Source: CAYQMF01 sp964418595 (GTDB lineage: Bacteria; Planctomycetota; UBA1135; UBA2386). From it: a stretch of 64,000 nt of DNA. Every line of letters starts with the position of its first letter. Within the stretch, counting starts at the first letter, position 1. A program made the position numbers and the translations under genes. Below are positions 45,470 through 54,747 of the stretch, piece by piece. The stretch spans positions 1-64,000 of the forward strand of contig CAYQMF010000008.1 in the NCBI GenBank assembly GCA_964418595.1. The letters are read 5' to 3'. The notes below the pieces were generated by a model. The model was given only the letters and a program-made list of their open reading frames with translations. It had not been told where the DNA came from and did no database searches.

Positions 45470-46069
45470 TCAGTCGTTGCGCACGACCTTGCAGTCGGGG
45501 TTCGTCAGGGTCACGTTGTTCGCGGCGTCGACGAGCGCGGTCTGCGCGCTGAACTCCACGCCGACCAGCGCCGGGATCGTCGGCATCTGGAACGAGAACT
45601 GGATGAACCCGCCGGTCATCGTGCCGCTGTGGAACGGCACCGCGAACGGGGTGAGGAACCAGGCGTTGGCGAAGCCGGGGATCGGCAGGAAGCTGGTCTG
45701 CGCGCGCGTGCTGAGGAACACCTGGAAGCGCGAGCCCGGCGCGCCGAAGAGGTCCCACGTCTCGGAGCGACCGAAGCGCAGGTTGCCCATGTTGAACTGC
45801 TCCGGCACGGCGACCGCCGACAGCACGTTCAGGATCGTGAGGCCACCGGCGCTCACGTCGGTCACCTGCATGTCGTACTCGATGTTCTGCTGGCGGCTCG
45901 CGTCGTGGAGCTGCTGCAGGTTGACGGTGGTGCTCACCAGCCGGATGTGCGTGCAGTCGAGCTCGAACAGGTTGGTGCCCTGGATGGCGTCGACGTCGCC
46001 GACGATGCGGTAGGTCTGCGCCATGGCGCTGGCGGCGAGGAGGGGAAGCACGAGGAAGAGCTTGTTCAT
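45470..46069 (-). CDS. Small secreted protein, unknown function
   Basis: A 199-residue protein with a clear signal peptide (LFLVLPLLAASAMAQ). The mature part is beta-rich: YRIVGDVDAIQGTNLF, FELDCTHIRLVSTTVN, then SETWDLFGAPGSRFQVFLS, FLTPFAVPFHSGTMTGGF, LVGVEFSAQTALVDAAN and a Cys-containing end. The second half resembles the common terminal domain of the larger secreted proteins (a segment like PALVGVEFSAQ matches their SLRGLHLFAQ). It may be little more than that domain plus a short lead. The start follows CTCCG. It converges with the aspartic-protease gene, 29 bases apart. Confidence 0.78.
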   Translation of the reverse strand: MNKLFLVLPLLAASAMAQTYRIVGDVDAIQGTNLFELDCTHIRLVSTTVNLQQLHDASRQQNIEYDMQVTDVSAGGLTILNVLSAVAVPEQFNMGNLRFGRSETWDLFGAPGSRFQVFLSTRAQTSFLPIPGFANAWFLTPFAVPFHSGTMTGGFIQFSFQMPTIPALVGVEFSAQTALVDAANNVTLTNPDCKVVRND

Positions 46070-46236
46070 CGGAGTCGGGTTCTCTGTCTGGGTTCTTGGG
46101 AAGGCGACGCCTGCGAGTCAGGCGCCGCGCGATTCAGTCAGGAGGGACATGGCAACGGGTGTGCCAGCGCGTGGCGCGGCGTGCCGTGTCCGCCATCCCG
46201 ACACCGCGTGCCCGGGATCCTGACGCCCGCGGGCTC

Positions 46237-46941
46237 CTACCGGGCGCTGCGCGCGATCGTGGCGAGGAGCGGCGCCAGCTCGGCCGCGCTCACGGCGGCG
46301 AGCACCCGCACGCGCCGCGGCTCCACACCGTAGGCGACGAGCCCCTCGCGCTCCGCCTCGCTGCGCACCAGCACGAGGCTCGCGTCGTCGAACGCCGCGA
46401 GGACTTCGTCGCGCCGACCACGCAGCACGGCCTCGTTGGGAAACGGCGACGAAGTGCGCAACCAGGCGAGGCGACGCGCGGCGAAGGCCGAGGCGCGCGC
46501 GAGCCCGCCTGTCGCCGCGACCATGCAACACGCCGCGCAGCGCGCGGGATCGTCGAGCACCGCGCAGGCCTCATGCCCCTGGTAGCGGAGATCACCGCGA
46601 TGGCAGGCAACGGCCCCGAGTTCGACCTCGACGGCGCAGGGGATGCCGAGCGCCGCGAGCAACCACGGCAGGCGCACGGAAGTGCCGGCCCCGAGCCCAC
46701 ACACGAGCGCGACGTGGGGTTCGTGCCGGCGCACCGATGTCGCCACGTCGTGCTCGAAGCGGGACTCGCCGAGCGTCGCCCCCACCCTTCGGAACGGAGC
46801 CACCCGCCGCGGCGGCGCCGGCAGGAGCACGACGTCGTGTCCGGCGGCGTTCAGCTCACGGCGCAGGGCCTCGGTGCGTTCCTCGCGCCCGCGATCCGCG
46901 GCGAGGCGCCAGCGCCGGCCGCCGACGAGCAGGATGCGCAT
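46237..46941 (-). CDS. GT4-like protein containing only an N-terminal Rossmann half
   Basis: A 234-residue protein that begins MRILLVGGRRWRLA and continues with EALRRELNAAGHDVVLLPA, VALVCGLGAGTSVRLPWLLAALGIP and CHRGDLRYQGHEACAVLDD with CAACC, which matches the N-terminal half of GT4 glycosyltransferases of the type with a CHRG and C-x2-CC segment. The usual C-terminal nucleotide-sugar-binding half, with E-x7-E, is absent; the protein ends soon after LVRSEAEREGLVAYGVEPRRV. It may be a binding subunit, a regulatory relative or a shortened gene. ATG 46941 has AGGG eight bases upstream. It follows the enoyl-CoA hydratase gene by 7 bases. Confidence 0.65.
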   Translation of the reverse strand: MRILLVGGRRWRLAADRGREERTEALRRELNAAGHDVVLLPAPPRRVAPFRRVGATLGESRFEHDVATSVRRHEPHVALVCGLGAGTSVRLPWLLAALGIPCAVEVELGAVACHRGDLRYQGHEACAVLDDPARCAACCMVAATGGLARASAFAARRLAWLRTSSPFPNEAVLRGRRDEVLAAFDDASLVLVRSEAEREGLVAYGVEPRRVRVLAAVSAAELAPLLATIARSAR

Positions 46942-46948
46942 CGCCACC

Positions 46949-47734
46949 CTACCGCGCCTTCAGACGCGCGACGACGATGGCGAGCTTGGCCTGCGTGGGC
47001 GGCGAAAACCACGCGTCGAGGAACACCGACTCGTCGAGCGCCGCGTCCACCAAGGGCAGGAGGTCGCGCGTCAACGCCGCCTTCACCGCGAACGCCGCGC
47101 GCGCGGTGGCGACCGAATAGCGAGCGGCCTCGGCACTCGCCGCGGCTTCGAGTCCGGCCGCGTCCACCGCCTTGTGCACGGCACCCCACCGCACCGCAGT
47201 CTCGATGCTCGCGAGTTCGCCGCTGAGCATCGGCTCGGCGGCCGCGGCCGCGCCTCCGAGCGCGCGCTCGACGACGACCTGGGCGGAGAGCGGGAAGGGC
47301 AGGCCGATGGCCGTCTCGTTCAGCCCGAAGAGCAGCGGCTTGTCGGCGCCGGCAACGGTCCGCGCGGCGAGGCGCACGTCGCAGGCCAGCGCGAGCACGG
47401 CGCCGCCGGCGACGGCGTGGCCGTTGATCACCGCGATCGTCGGCCGGGCGAGACACGCGAGCCGCAGCACCATGCGATGGAAGCCGGCGAAGAACGCCGC
47501 CAGCTCTGCGCGCGGCCGGCCGACGAGCGCCGGCAGCTCGAGGCCGGCGCAGAACGCCGAGCCCTGCCCGGTGAGCAGCAGCGGGCGCGCCGCACCGTTG
47601 CCCGGCGGCACGTCGATCTGCGGCCAGACGCGGTCGAATGCGGCCAGGAACGCCGGTCCGATCGCGTTGGCCTTGCCGAGTTCCATGCGCAACCAATCGA
47701 CGTGCTCGCTGGCTTCGAGGCGGAGGTCAGGCAT
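46949..47734 (-). CDS. Enoyl-CoA hydratase/isomerase family protein
   Basis: A 261-residue crotonase-fold protein. The oxyanion-hole segments are GSAFCAGLELPALVG (near residue 58) and NGHAVAGGAVLALACDVRLAA (near 105; given as NGHAVAGGAVLALA, CDVRLAA), and the later FGLNETAIGLPFPLSAQVV contains a glutamate at the place of one catalytic acid. Members hydrate or isomerise acyl-CoA thioesters; the specific substrate is not evident. No other fatty-acid gene is close; the neighbour downstream is a GT4-like protein 7 bases away, which would be an odd functional partner. The length is normal for the family. Confidence 0.85.
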   Translation of the reverse strand: MPDLRLEASEHVDWLRMELGKANAIGPAFLAAFDRVWPQIDVPPGNGAARPLLLTGQGSAFCAGLELPALVGRPRAELAAFFAGFHRMVLRLACLARPTIAVINGHAVAGGAVLALACDVRLAARTVAGADKPLLFGLNETAIGLPFPLSAQVVVERALGGAAAAAEPMLSGELASIETAVRWGAVHKAVDAAGLEAAASAEAARYSVATARAAFAVKAALTRDLLPLVDAALDESVFLDAWFSPPTQAKLAIVVARLKAR

Positions 47735-47840
47735 TGGTGGAGCTTGGTTGCGCAGGCAGTTTGGAGCAGCGCGTCACAGCTACCAAGCCCCCTGTTCCGT
47801 TTGTCGCAGGCCACCTCCTGATCGTCCCGGTCCGCCGCAG

Positions 47841-50249
47841 CTACCGGAACTCGACCACGAGTCCGTAGCCGAGCGTGCCGGTCGCAGAAGCGACTCCACG
47901 GGTTGCCGTCGTCGTGTTCGAGCTGTCGAACATCCTGGAGACGCGGACGACGCGGCCCGTGTTCGGGGCCGGAATCACGAAGGCACCGCCCGCGGAATTG
48001 CAGATGCCGAGGCCGGGCAAGCCGATGTCCAGGGCGTGGTTCTGCAGGTAGAGCGTGGCGCCACCGATCGTGTTGGGGACGAACATGAAGAGCCCATCGG
48101 AAGTCGGCAGGGCACCGCTCGCCGACGTGATCCCCGTGGGCAGCAGCGCCAGCAGGTCGGTGTAAAGGCTGCCGCACAGACCCGGGAACGGGAGATTCGG
48201 ATTGCTCATGCCGACGGCGGTGAACACCGGAGCGTTCGGGGGACCGGCGATCGTGCCCACGGTCAGCCCGAGCCAGCCCTGGACGTCGGCCACGCTCGCG
48301 CTCAAGTTGTGGGTCGTCGACTGACCGCTGCACGTGCAACCGGTGCCGACCGTCGTGCGAGAAGCGATGGTGAAGGAACCCCGCTCGACGTCCAACGCGC
48401 CGAACGTCCCGCTGCGGCTGTTGCCATGGATCACCGATTCCCAGGTGAGCGCCCGGCCGCCTGTCCACAGGAACGGCGCATCCAACGGCAGGACCATCGC
48501 GGAACTGAAAGGCTGCGGACCGCCGGCGACGGTGACGCCCTGCGGACCCCACACGACGACGCGCCTCGACATCACGGTGCTCGGCGGCGACGAGTAGTTG
48601 GCGGCGAAGTCCCGCGAGACGTCGGAGTAGCGGGCGGGACCGGGGCCCATGAGCAGTTCGAGATCGATGGCGCGCGTCCCGGTCAGGTTCGTGGGCGTCG
48701 CCGGAGTGTCAGGGCGGAAGCGGAGCTGCGTGATCGCCCACGGCACGCCGTCGTCGACGTCACCGTGGAGTTGCAGGTAGCGCCGGATCGTGTCGCTGTG
48801 GAACGGGAACGCGTTGTTGGTGTTGCCCTCGGCCCAGGTCGCGCCCACCGGCGAGACGCCGTGGCGCCGCTCGGGCTTGCACTTGCCCTTGCACCCCGCG
48901 CCGTGGATGGCCTGCACTTCGGCGGCGGTCAACACGCGGCGGAAGATCTCGATCTCGTCGGTGCGGCCCAGGAACGGGACCTTCAGGCCGGCGTAGTCGG
49001 CGCAACCGAGGAGGAGAGGCTCGTTGTTCGACAGGCTGGTGGTGAGCGGCGCGGGCGTGAACGCCAGTGCCCCCCCGTTGACATAACAGGTGAGCACACC
49101 GGAGCCCGACCGGTCGAGCGTGAACGCGAGGTGCGTCCACTCGTCGAAGGGGATGGGTGCCTCCGGGAAGTTCCAGGTCTGCCGCGTACTCCCGTCGCCG
49201 AGGTCGACGTGGATGATCCCGCCGATCAACGCAAACCGGTAGCCAGGACCGTCCAGGGCGCTGCCCTTGGCCACGAACGGTTGCACCGTCGGGGACAGCT
49301 CCGGATACACCCAGAGATCGACCGAGAAGTCCTGGTTCGGGCCGAAGTCCAGCTCGGCATCGTCCGCGACGACGCCCCACGCCGGACTGTGCTGCAGGCC
49401 GCCGTCCACGCGGCCGTTGGGTGTGGTGCCGTTGCCGCCGGACCAGGCGCCGTCCTGGTAGGGCGGGCCAGCGAGATCGAGCAGCGTGCCGTCGTGCCAC
49501 CAGCCGACCATGTCGGGCGGCGGCGGCGTGCACGAGCGGAAGCACACGTCGTCCAGGAAGGCGTAGGCACCGTGTCCGCCCGCCGTGCAGTCCCAGGCCG
49601 TCAGGATGACCTCGATCACGTCGCTGGTGGCCAGCGGCTTGAGGTCGCAGCACCACGAGCCATGCTTGTAGCGCAGGCTGCCGCACGTCGACCCGGCGAC
49701 CTGCCAGCCCGAGGCCTGCGTCGCGTTGGCATCGAACGAGCACATCGGCTGCCCGTTCTTCTTCACTTCGATCGAGAACCCCGGCTGGTCGCATGCCAGG
49801 TGCCCACCGTCGAGTAGCATGGCGCCCCATTGCACGCCCAGGATCCCACCGAGCGCGATGTCGGCAGCTGTAGGTGAGAACGTCTGCCGGAGCCGCGTGG
49901 CGTGGTTGTGGCCATTGTTGCCGCCGTCGCCGTACGGATCGTTGATCCGGGCCATGAACGCACCCTTGTAGGGCTGCACCATCAGCGTCTGGCACGGGAA
50001 GGGGAGCGTGTTGACGCCGATGACTCCCGCGGGCGTGTGCGTCGTCGGCGCACCCCAGGCGGAAAACGCGTTGCAGCTCCGGTAGGCGTACTCCACCGTC
50101 CAGCCCGTCAGGTCGCCGGACTCGAAGCCACAGTTGACGATGCCTTGCTGCCCCTGGGCGGTCAGCGGCAAGGCGGCCAAGAAGGAAGCCAGGATCGGCA
50201 GCAACCGGGCTGCGACGCCGGATCGGGCAACAGCGGGTACGGGGTACAT
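47841..50249 (-). CDS. Large secreted protein with LamG-like domain
   Basis: An 802-residue exported protein (signal ARLLPILASFLAALPLTAQ). The N-terminal domain (GIVNCGFESGDLTGWTVEY, ATRLRQTFSPTAADIALGG, SWCCDLKPLATSDVIEVIL) looks like a carbohydrate-binding or PEP-CTERM-type jelly roll. A LamG/concanavalin-like domain follows at about 250-430: DFGPNQDFSVDLWVYPELS, DEWTHLAFTLDRSGSGVLT, FLGRTDEIEIFRRVLTAAEV and HGAGCKGKCKPE. The last 330 residues contain two or more beta domains with PNAPVFTAVGMSNPNLP and LYLQNHALDIGLPGLG. The divergent gene at 50489 encodes the same LamG module. The start follows GACCCG. Confidence 0.82.
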   Translation of the reverse strand: MYPVPAVARSGVAARLLPILASFLAALPLTAQGQQGIVNCGFESGDLTGWTVEYAYRSCNAFSAWGAPTTHTPAGVIGVNTLPFPCQTLMVQPYKGAFMARINDPYGDGGNNGHNHATRLRQTFSPTAADIALGGILGVQWGAMLLDGGHLACDQPGFSIEVKKNGQPMCSFDANATQASGWQVAGSTCGSLRYKHGSWCCDLKPLATSDVIEVILTAWDCTAGGHGAYAFLDDVCFRSCTPPPPDMVGWWHDGTLLDLAGPPYQDGAWSGGNGTTPNGRVDGGLQHSPAWGVVADDAELDFGPNQDFSVDLWVYPELSPTVQPFVAKGSALDGPGYRFALIGGIIHVDLGDGSTRQTWNFPEAPIPFDEWTHLAFTLDRSGSGVLTCYVNGGALAFTPAPLTTSLSNNEPLLLGCADYAGLKVPFLGRTDEIEIFRRVLTAAEVQAIHGAGCKGKCKPERRHGVSPVGATWAEGNTNNAFPFHSDTIRRYLQLHGDVDDGVPWAITQLRFRPDTPATPTNLTGTRAIDLELLMGPGPARYSDVSRDFAANYSSPPSTVMSRRVVVWGPQGVTVAGGPQPFSSAMVLPLDAPFLWTGGRALTWESVIHGNSRSGTFGALDVERGSFTIASRTTVGTGCTCSGQSTTHNLSASVADVQGWLGLTVGTIAGPPNAPVFTAVGMSNPNLPFPGLCGSLYTDLLALLPTGITSASGALPTSDGLFMFVPNTIGGATLYLQNHALDIGLPGLGICNSAGGAFVIPAPNTGRVVRVSRMFDSSNTTTATRGVASATGTLGYGLVVEFR

Positions 50250-50488
50250 CGGGTCGACTCGCGGAGTTGTGGAGTTGGTCGGGCCGGCGGCGCGCCGGCA
50301 CACACCTCGGATCTCCTTCCGCCGTACGGACCGGACAGAAAAACACGCAGTTCCGCGAAGCACCGCGACGGGTGGCCGGCCGGGCGCTGCCGCACGCGGC
50401 TCCCCGACGGTTTTCTTGTCCGGTGCTGGGTGTCTTCGCGGATCGAAGCGATGGCCACATGGCCCGATCCACAACAACGCAGTCATCC

Positions 50489-51250
50489 ATGAACGACACT
50501 ATTCCATCGACCAGATCCTCCCCGGACCGGCGACGAGCGCCGCTGTACGCTGGCCTGCTTCTCCTCGGCGCTGTGCTGCCCGCGCAGCGCTTTCAGTACG
50601 ACTACGGCACGGCATCGATCCCCGAGATCGGCACTTCGCTCGTCAAGACGAAGTTCGGCTACGGCGTCGTCGACGTACGCAACGGCACCGACGTGCTGGG
50701 GCTGGCCGCGGCCCACGATGGCCACGAGCTCGTCGACATGTGCATCGCGCCCACGCTCCCGGGCCGCGCGCTCACACCCCACTGTCTACGCCAGACCTCG
50801 GACGGAGGCTTCATCGCATCTGGCGAGGTGCTCGGCAACGACGCAGGGATCGAGGTCTTTCTCATGAAGCTCGACAAGTACGGCAACAACGTCACGACGC
50901 CGCTCTTCCCCACCTACCGGGGCCACGCAACGGGCATCCGCCAGGGGACGCGCGTGGTCGAGACGACCGCTGGCTACGTGGTGCTCGCCAACATCAATCC
51001 CGATGGCAACAGCGAAGGCGTGTTGTTCGGCACCAACAAGGGGCTGGGGCTCACCTGGTGGCGGATCGCATTCGTACAACCAGCTCCCCACGCGATTCCA
51101 CGACCTGTGTCAGGACGCGGACGGATCGCTGATGGTGGTGGGAACGCTCACGGACCCCGGCGTGCCGGGACTGCGCACGTTCATCGCCCGGTTCTCGCCG
51201 GCGGGCAACCTGCTCGCCGCGCAGATGTACGGCGCAGGCGAGGTGCCTGA
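50489..51250 (+). CDS. N-terminal part of a frameshifted secreted LamG-type protein
   Basis: ATG 50489 opens with a basic N terminus and a signal segment (APLYAGLLLLGAVLPAQ). The body reads FGYGVVDVRNGTDVLGLAA, QTSDGGFIASGEVLGNDAG and TRVVETTAGYVVLANINPDG, a repeat of the DGGF(I/V)-type seen in PKD/propeller proteins. After GLGLTWWRIA (about 51070) the frame turns into Pro/Arg-rich text, while SYNQLPTRFHDLCQDADGS continues the homologous reading in the next frame. It is divergent from the LamG gene at 47841-50249, 239 bases apart. Confidence 0.7.
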   Translation: MNDTIPSTRSSPDRRRAPLYAGLLLLGAVLPAQRFQYDYGTASIPEIGTSLVKTKFGYGVVDVRNGTDVLGLAAAHDGHELVDMCIAPTLPGRALTPHCLRQTSDGGFIASGEVLGNDAGIEVFLMKLDKYGNNVTTPLFPTYRGHATGIRQGTRVVETTAGYVVLANINPDGNSEGVLFGTNKGLGLTWWRIAFVQPAPHAIPRPVSGRGRIADGGGNAHGPRRAGTAHVHRPVLAGGQPARRADVRRRRGA

Positions 51251-51707
51251 GCAGCAGGCCATCGCCCCGTCCGGCGACGGAGGCTTCGTCGTATGGGGTC
51301 ACTACGGCGGCACCTCGAGTCTGCCGGGCAGCTTTCTGCTCCGCGTGAACAGCGTCCTGAATCCGCTCTGGCGGCGGCACTTCCCCACGATCCAGGGCAC
51401 GCGCCCGACCATCGCCCGGGCCGCGAACGGCGACTACGTCATGAATGGGCGCAGCGGCGGTGACGCGCTCGTGCTGCGCACCAGCTCCGCACCAGGTGGT
51501 TGCGACCGACGACGGCGGCTTCGCCGCGGTGGGCTCGACCGATCGTCGACGGCGGCCGCAACGTCTACCTGCTCAAAGGCGATGCGACCGGCGACACCTG
51601 CTGCAACTGGCAGCCGGTGCCGGCGCCGCAGACGTCGATCACGACGCCGCACACGCCGACCTACCTGCGGCCCACCGACAACCCCTTCATGCGCTACGTG
51701 TACGTGA
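51003..51707 (+). pseudogene. Middle part of the frameshifted secreted LamG-type gene
   Basis: Between about 51075 and 51490 this frame reads the natural continuation: YNQLPTRFHDLCQDADGSL, TFIARFSPAGNLLAAQMYG, APSGDGGFVVWGHYGGTSS and RAANGDYVMNGRSGGDALV. Before and after that it is Arg/Gly-rich shadow text. The reading then passes through a third frame (QVVATDDGGFAAVGSTD, about 51494-51540) before joining the long frame of the 3' part. Each change fits a single inserted or lost base. Confidence 0.65.
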
Positions 51708-53575
51708 AGCCCCCGGTGCCCGGCCTCGACCCGACCGAGCTGTGTTTCGAGCCTGCCTGCGTGAAGGCGCCGAGCGGCGTGGCCCTGTGGCTGCCGTTCG
51801 ACGAGACGAGCGGCACGAATGCGTTCAATGTGCTGTCGCTGTTTGGCGCACCGGATGGCAAGCACCTGGGCGGTCCCACGCCCGGCGGCGGACGGGTCGG
51901 GCAGGCCCTCTCGTTCGACGCCGTCGACGACCGCGTCGTCGTCGCCAATCACGGGCTGATCGACATCGCGACCGGCGACTTCACGATCGATGCCTGGATC
52001 AGGACGCCGGCCTTCACCTCGACTCGGCCGATCGTCGACAAGCGCGCCAACGTCGGCGGCCAGACCTTCGGCTACTCCCTCTACGTGCGCTTCAACTCGT
52101 CGGCCGGAACGTACCACGTCGGCGTGCAGCTCGCCGACGGCACGAGCACGAACTACGAGTCGCCGCCGGTGCCGTACGTCCCCGGCACCTGGCATTTCGT
52201 GGCCGCGAGAGTCGACCGCGACGGCACCTCGCATCTCGTGTTCGACGGCGCGTCCTACCCGTTCGCCCCGGGCCATCAAGGCCCGCTCACCAACACGTCG
52301 TCGCTGCAGGTCGGCAGGAACTGCCCCGGCCAGCTCGACTTCCGCTTCAGCGGCGAGATCGACGAAGTCGAGGTCTTCCGCCGCGCGCTGTCCGTCGACG
52401 AGTTGCGCGACCTGTGGCGGGCCGGCTCCGAGGGCAAGTGCAAAGAGGACTGCTTCCTGCCGCGCGAGTTGTCGTTCTGCTTCAACCAGAACGTCGTTAC
52501 GGCGAAGGGCTGGATCTGCAACGCGACCGCATCGCCGCAGACCTACACGTACTGGTTCCAGGGGCTCGCCGGGGGCGCCGGCTGCACCATCCCGGGGCCG
52601 ACCACGTTCACGCCGGCGAGCCCGCAGACGCTCCTCGTGCCGGCCGGCAAGTGCCTGCCGCTCACAGTCAGCATCGCGCGTCCACCGTCGATGACCGCGC
52701 TCAACCTCGTCGGCTGCTACGAGATGCTGGTCGAGTCGACTTCAGGTGAGGTGTTCACCTGCCACGGTGCCGTGCGCGACCGTCGCGACATCTGCGTCAC
52801 CGGCACCGGCTGGGATGACAAGATCACGATGCTGGCACATCGGACCCCCCAGGCGCTGGGGCCGGTACGCGTCACGAACTCAACTGCGGCTCCAATCACG
52901 TTGAGCTACCGCTTCCGTGTGGTCGACCACGACGGCGAGACCGACGCAGAGGTGTTGAGCCTCGATGGCCTTCCGCCGGGAACTGCGCCGACGGGCACCG
53001 TGCTCCTTCCGGCTGGCGGCTACGCCGACCTGGCGATCGGCGCCGAGTTCGTCGAGTACGGCGGACTCGACCGCTTCACGCTCGTGCTCGAAGCAGACAC
53101 CGACGGCGACGGCGAGCAGGACTTCCTCGGCGGGCGGGTGCTGGCCTGCTACGCCGGAGCGGGTTCGCCGCCGGTCTACTCCGGCGTTGCGGCGCCAACG
53201 ACCGTGGGTACGCCGTCGATCGCGACCAGCCGCAATCCTGCAGTCGGCGACGCCGGGTTCCAGGTGGAGGCCGAAGGTCTGGTACCGAACGGCACGGCCG
53301 TGTTCCTGATGTCATTCGCTCTCGCCCCCCAACCGCTGCCGCTGGCGCTCCTCGGCGGCCAGCCCGGCTCGTACGCCTACCCGGACCTGACGACGGTGAA
53401 CTCCAAGGTCGTCACGGCCGACGCGTCGGGTCGCGCGATCAGGCGGATGCCGATCCCTGACAATCCCGGGCTCGCGGGCGCGGTCCTGCACTGGCAGGTA
53501 TTCGCGGTGGACGTCGCGCTTCCCTACGCGCTACCGTTGGGCAACTCGAACGCGATGAGCGTCACGATCCAGTGA
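51500..53575 (+). CDS. C-terminal part of the frameshifted secreted LamG-type protein
   Basis: From about 51540 this frame is the true reading: PIVDGGRNVYLLKGDATGD (start), then a LamG-like domain at about residues 90-290 (FDAVDDRVVVANHGLIDIA, TGDFTIDAWIRTPAF, GTWHFVAARVDRDGTSHLV, FSGEIDEVEVFRRALSVDEL, ending AGSEGKCKEDC). Beta domains follow (YEMLVESTSGEVFTCHGAV, VTNSTAAPITLSYRFRV) and the shared terminal domain (NPAVGDAGFQVEAEG, PIPDNPGLAGAVLHWQVFA, SNAMSVTIQ). The LamG part with its EGKC end matches the KGKC module of the divergent gene 47841-50249. ATG 51500 is only a convenient in-frame start after the frameshifts. Confidence 0.72.
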   Translation: MRPTTAASPRWARPIVDGGRNVYLLKGDATGDTCCNWQPVPAPQTSITTPHTPTYLRPTDNPFMRYVYVKPPVPGLDPTELCFEPACVKAPSGVALWLPFDETSGTNAFNVLSLFGAPDGKHLGGPTPGGGRVGQALSFDAVDDRVVVANHGLIDIATGDFTIDAWIRTPAFTSTRPIVDKRANVGGQTFGYSLYVRFNSSAGTYHVGVQLADGTSTNYESPPVPYVPGTWHFVAARVDRDGTSHLVFDGASYPFAPGHQGPLTNTSSLQVGRNCPGQLDFRFSGEIDEVEVFRRALSVDELRDLWRAGSEGKCKEDCFLPRELSFCFNQNVVTAKGWICNATASPQTYTYWFQGLAGGAGCTIPGPTTFTPASPQTLLVPAGKCLPLTVSIARPPSMTALNLVGCYEMLVESTSGEVFTCHGAVRDRRDICVTGTGWDDKITMLAHRTPQALGPVRVTNSTAAPITLSYRFRVVDHDGETDAEVLSLDGLPPGTAPTGTVLLPAGGYADLAIGAEFVEYGGLDRFTLVLEADTDGDGEQDFLGGRVLACYAGAGSPPVYSGVAAPTTVGTPSIATSRNPAVGDAGFQVEAEGLVPNGTAVFLMSFALAPQPLPLALLGGQPGSYAYPDLTTVNSKVVTADASGRAIRRMPIPDNPGLAGAVLHWQVFAVDVALPYALPLGNSNAMSVTIQ

Positions 53576-53609
53576 TGCCGCGAACGACGCGCCGCGCTCC
53601 GCGCAGACT

Positions 53610-54638
53610 CTACCCGCCGTGCTTGCGGAGGAACTCGGCCTCGATCGGCTTCAGCCGCTTCCACGGCAGGCGATAGAGGCGCAGGCGCTTGACCTCGCGC
53701 AGCAGCTTGACGATCCAGCCGTCCCGGTCGCGCACGAGCTGCGGGTAGGCGGCCTCCTCGCGCCAGTGCACGAGGATCGCGCTCAGCAGCGCGACAGCGT
53801 CGCCGTCGGCGGCGTGGCGGGCGAGCACCGGCAGGAACGCCGAGAGCTGCGCTCGCTCCGCCGCCTGCAGCCAGCGTGAACGGGCTGCCTCGCGGGCGGC
53901 TTGCGCGGGGTAGTGCCGCGCCAGCACGAGCAACCGGTTGCGCTCGCCGATGGGGTCCTTGCCGTCCGCGGTCTTCCTGATCGAGCCGCCGCCCACGTGG
54001 CGGACGCTGGCCCTCGGCTCGTAGCCGAGGCGGTGGCCGGCGGCGCGCACGCGCAGGCTGAAGTCGACGTCCTCGTAGTACATGTGGAAATCGACGTCGA
54101 GGCCGCCCAGGTCCTGGTAGACCGCGCGCCGGTACATGGCGCAGCAGCCGGAGATCCCGAACACGTCGTCCTCGCGATCGCGGCGGCCGTCGTCGGGCTC
54201 GCCCTGGTCGCGGTCGACCCAATACAGATCGTCGCGCTCCGCGATCCCGGTGGTGTAGAGGCGCCTGCCGTCGGGGTAGAGGATCTTCGGAGCGACGCCG
54301 GCAAGGCCAGGGTCGGCGCGCAGGCGCTGCACGAGCGCGGCGAGGCAGCCGGCGTCGACTTCGGTGTCGGTGTTCAGCAGGCACACGAACTCGCTGCGCG
54401 CCGAAGCGACCCCGAGGTTGTTGGCGCTCGCGTAGTTGTTCGCGCGGTTGCGCAGCACGCGCACGTGCGGGAAGTCGCGCGCGAGCAGCTCGAACGACGC
54501 GTCGGTGGAGCCGTTGTCGACGACCACAACGTCGAGCCCGGGATACGCCTGCGCCGACACCGCGCGCAGGCACGGGCCGAGGAACTCGGCGCCGTTCCAG
54601 TTGACGATGACAACGGCGAGCGAGGGGGAGTCGGTCAC
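53610..54638 (-). CDS. GT2 family glycosyltransferase
   Basis: A 342-residue GT-A-fold transferase: SLAVVIVNWNGAEFLGPCL, VVVVDNGSTDASFELL, RNRANNYASANNLGVASA, the metal-binding pair in LLNTDTEVDAGCL, GISGCCAMYRRAVYQDLGG and DFHMYYEDVDFSLRVRAAG, with the final catalytic ED. This is the rhamnosyl-transferase-like branch (WcaA/GT2) that adds sugars to cell-surface polysaccharides. There is no membrane segment, so it acts in the cytoplasm, perhaps on lipid-linked sugars. The start is GTG at 54638. It is divergent from a second GT2 gene at 54748, and the two probably share a promoter region. Confidence 0.9.
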   Translation of the reverse strand: MTDSPSLAVVIVNWNGAEFLGPCLRAVSAQAYPGLDVVVVDNGSTDASFELLARDFPHVRVLRNRANNYASANNLGVASARSEFVCLLNTDTEVDAGCLAALVQRLRADPGLAGVAPKILYPDGRRLYTTGIAERDDLYWVDRDQGEPDDGRRDREDDVFGISGCCAMYRRAVYQDLGGLDVDFHMYYEDVDFSLRVRAAGHRLGYEPRASVRHVGGGSIRKTADGKDPIGERNRLLVLARHYPAQAAREAARSRWLQAAERAQLSAFLPVLARHAADGDAVALLSAILVHWREEAAYPQLVRDRDGWIVKLLREVKRLRLYRLPWKRLKPIEAEFLRKHGG

Positions 54639-54747
54639 GGCAGGTCGCGTTGCGCGGGCCGATCACACCGCGCCCACTGAAGCAACGCCAGCGCGAAGGC
54701 CGAACAACGTCGACACCGGCCGCATCGCTCGCAACACTACCCCCACC

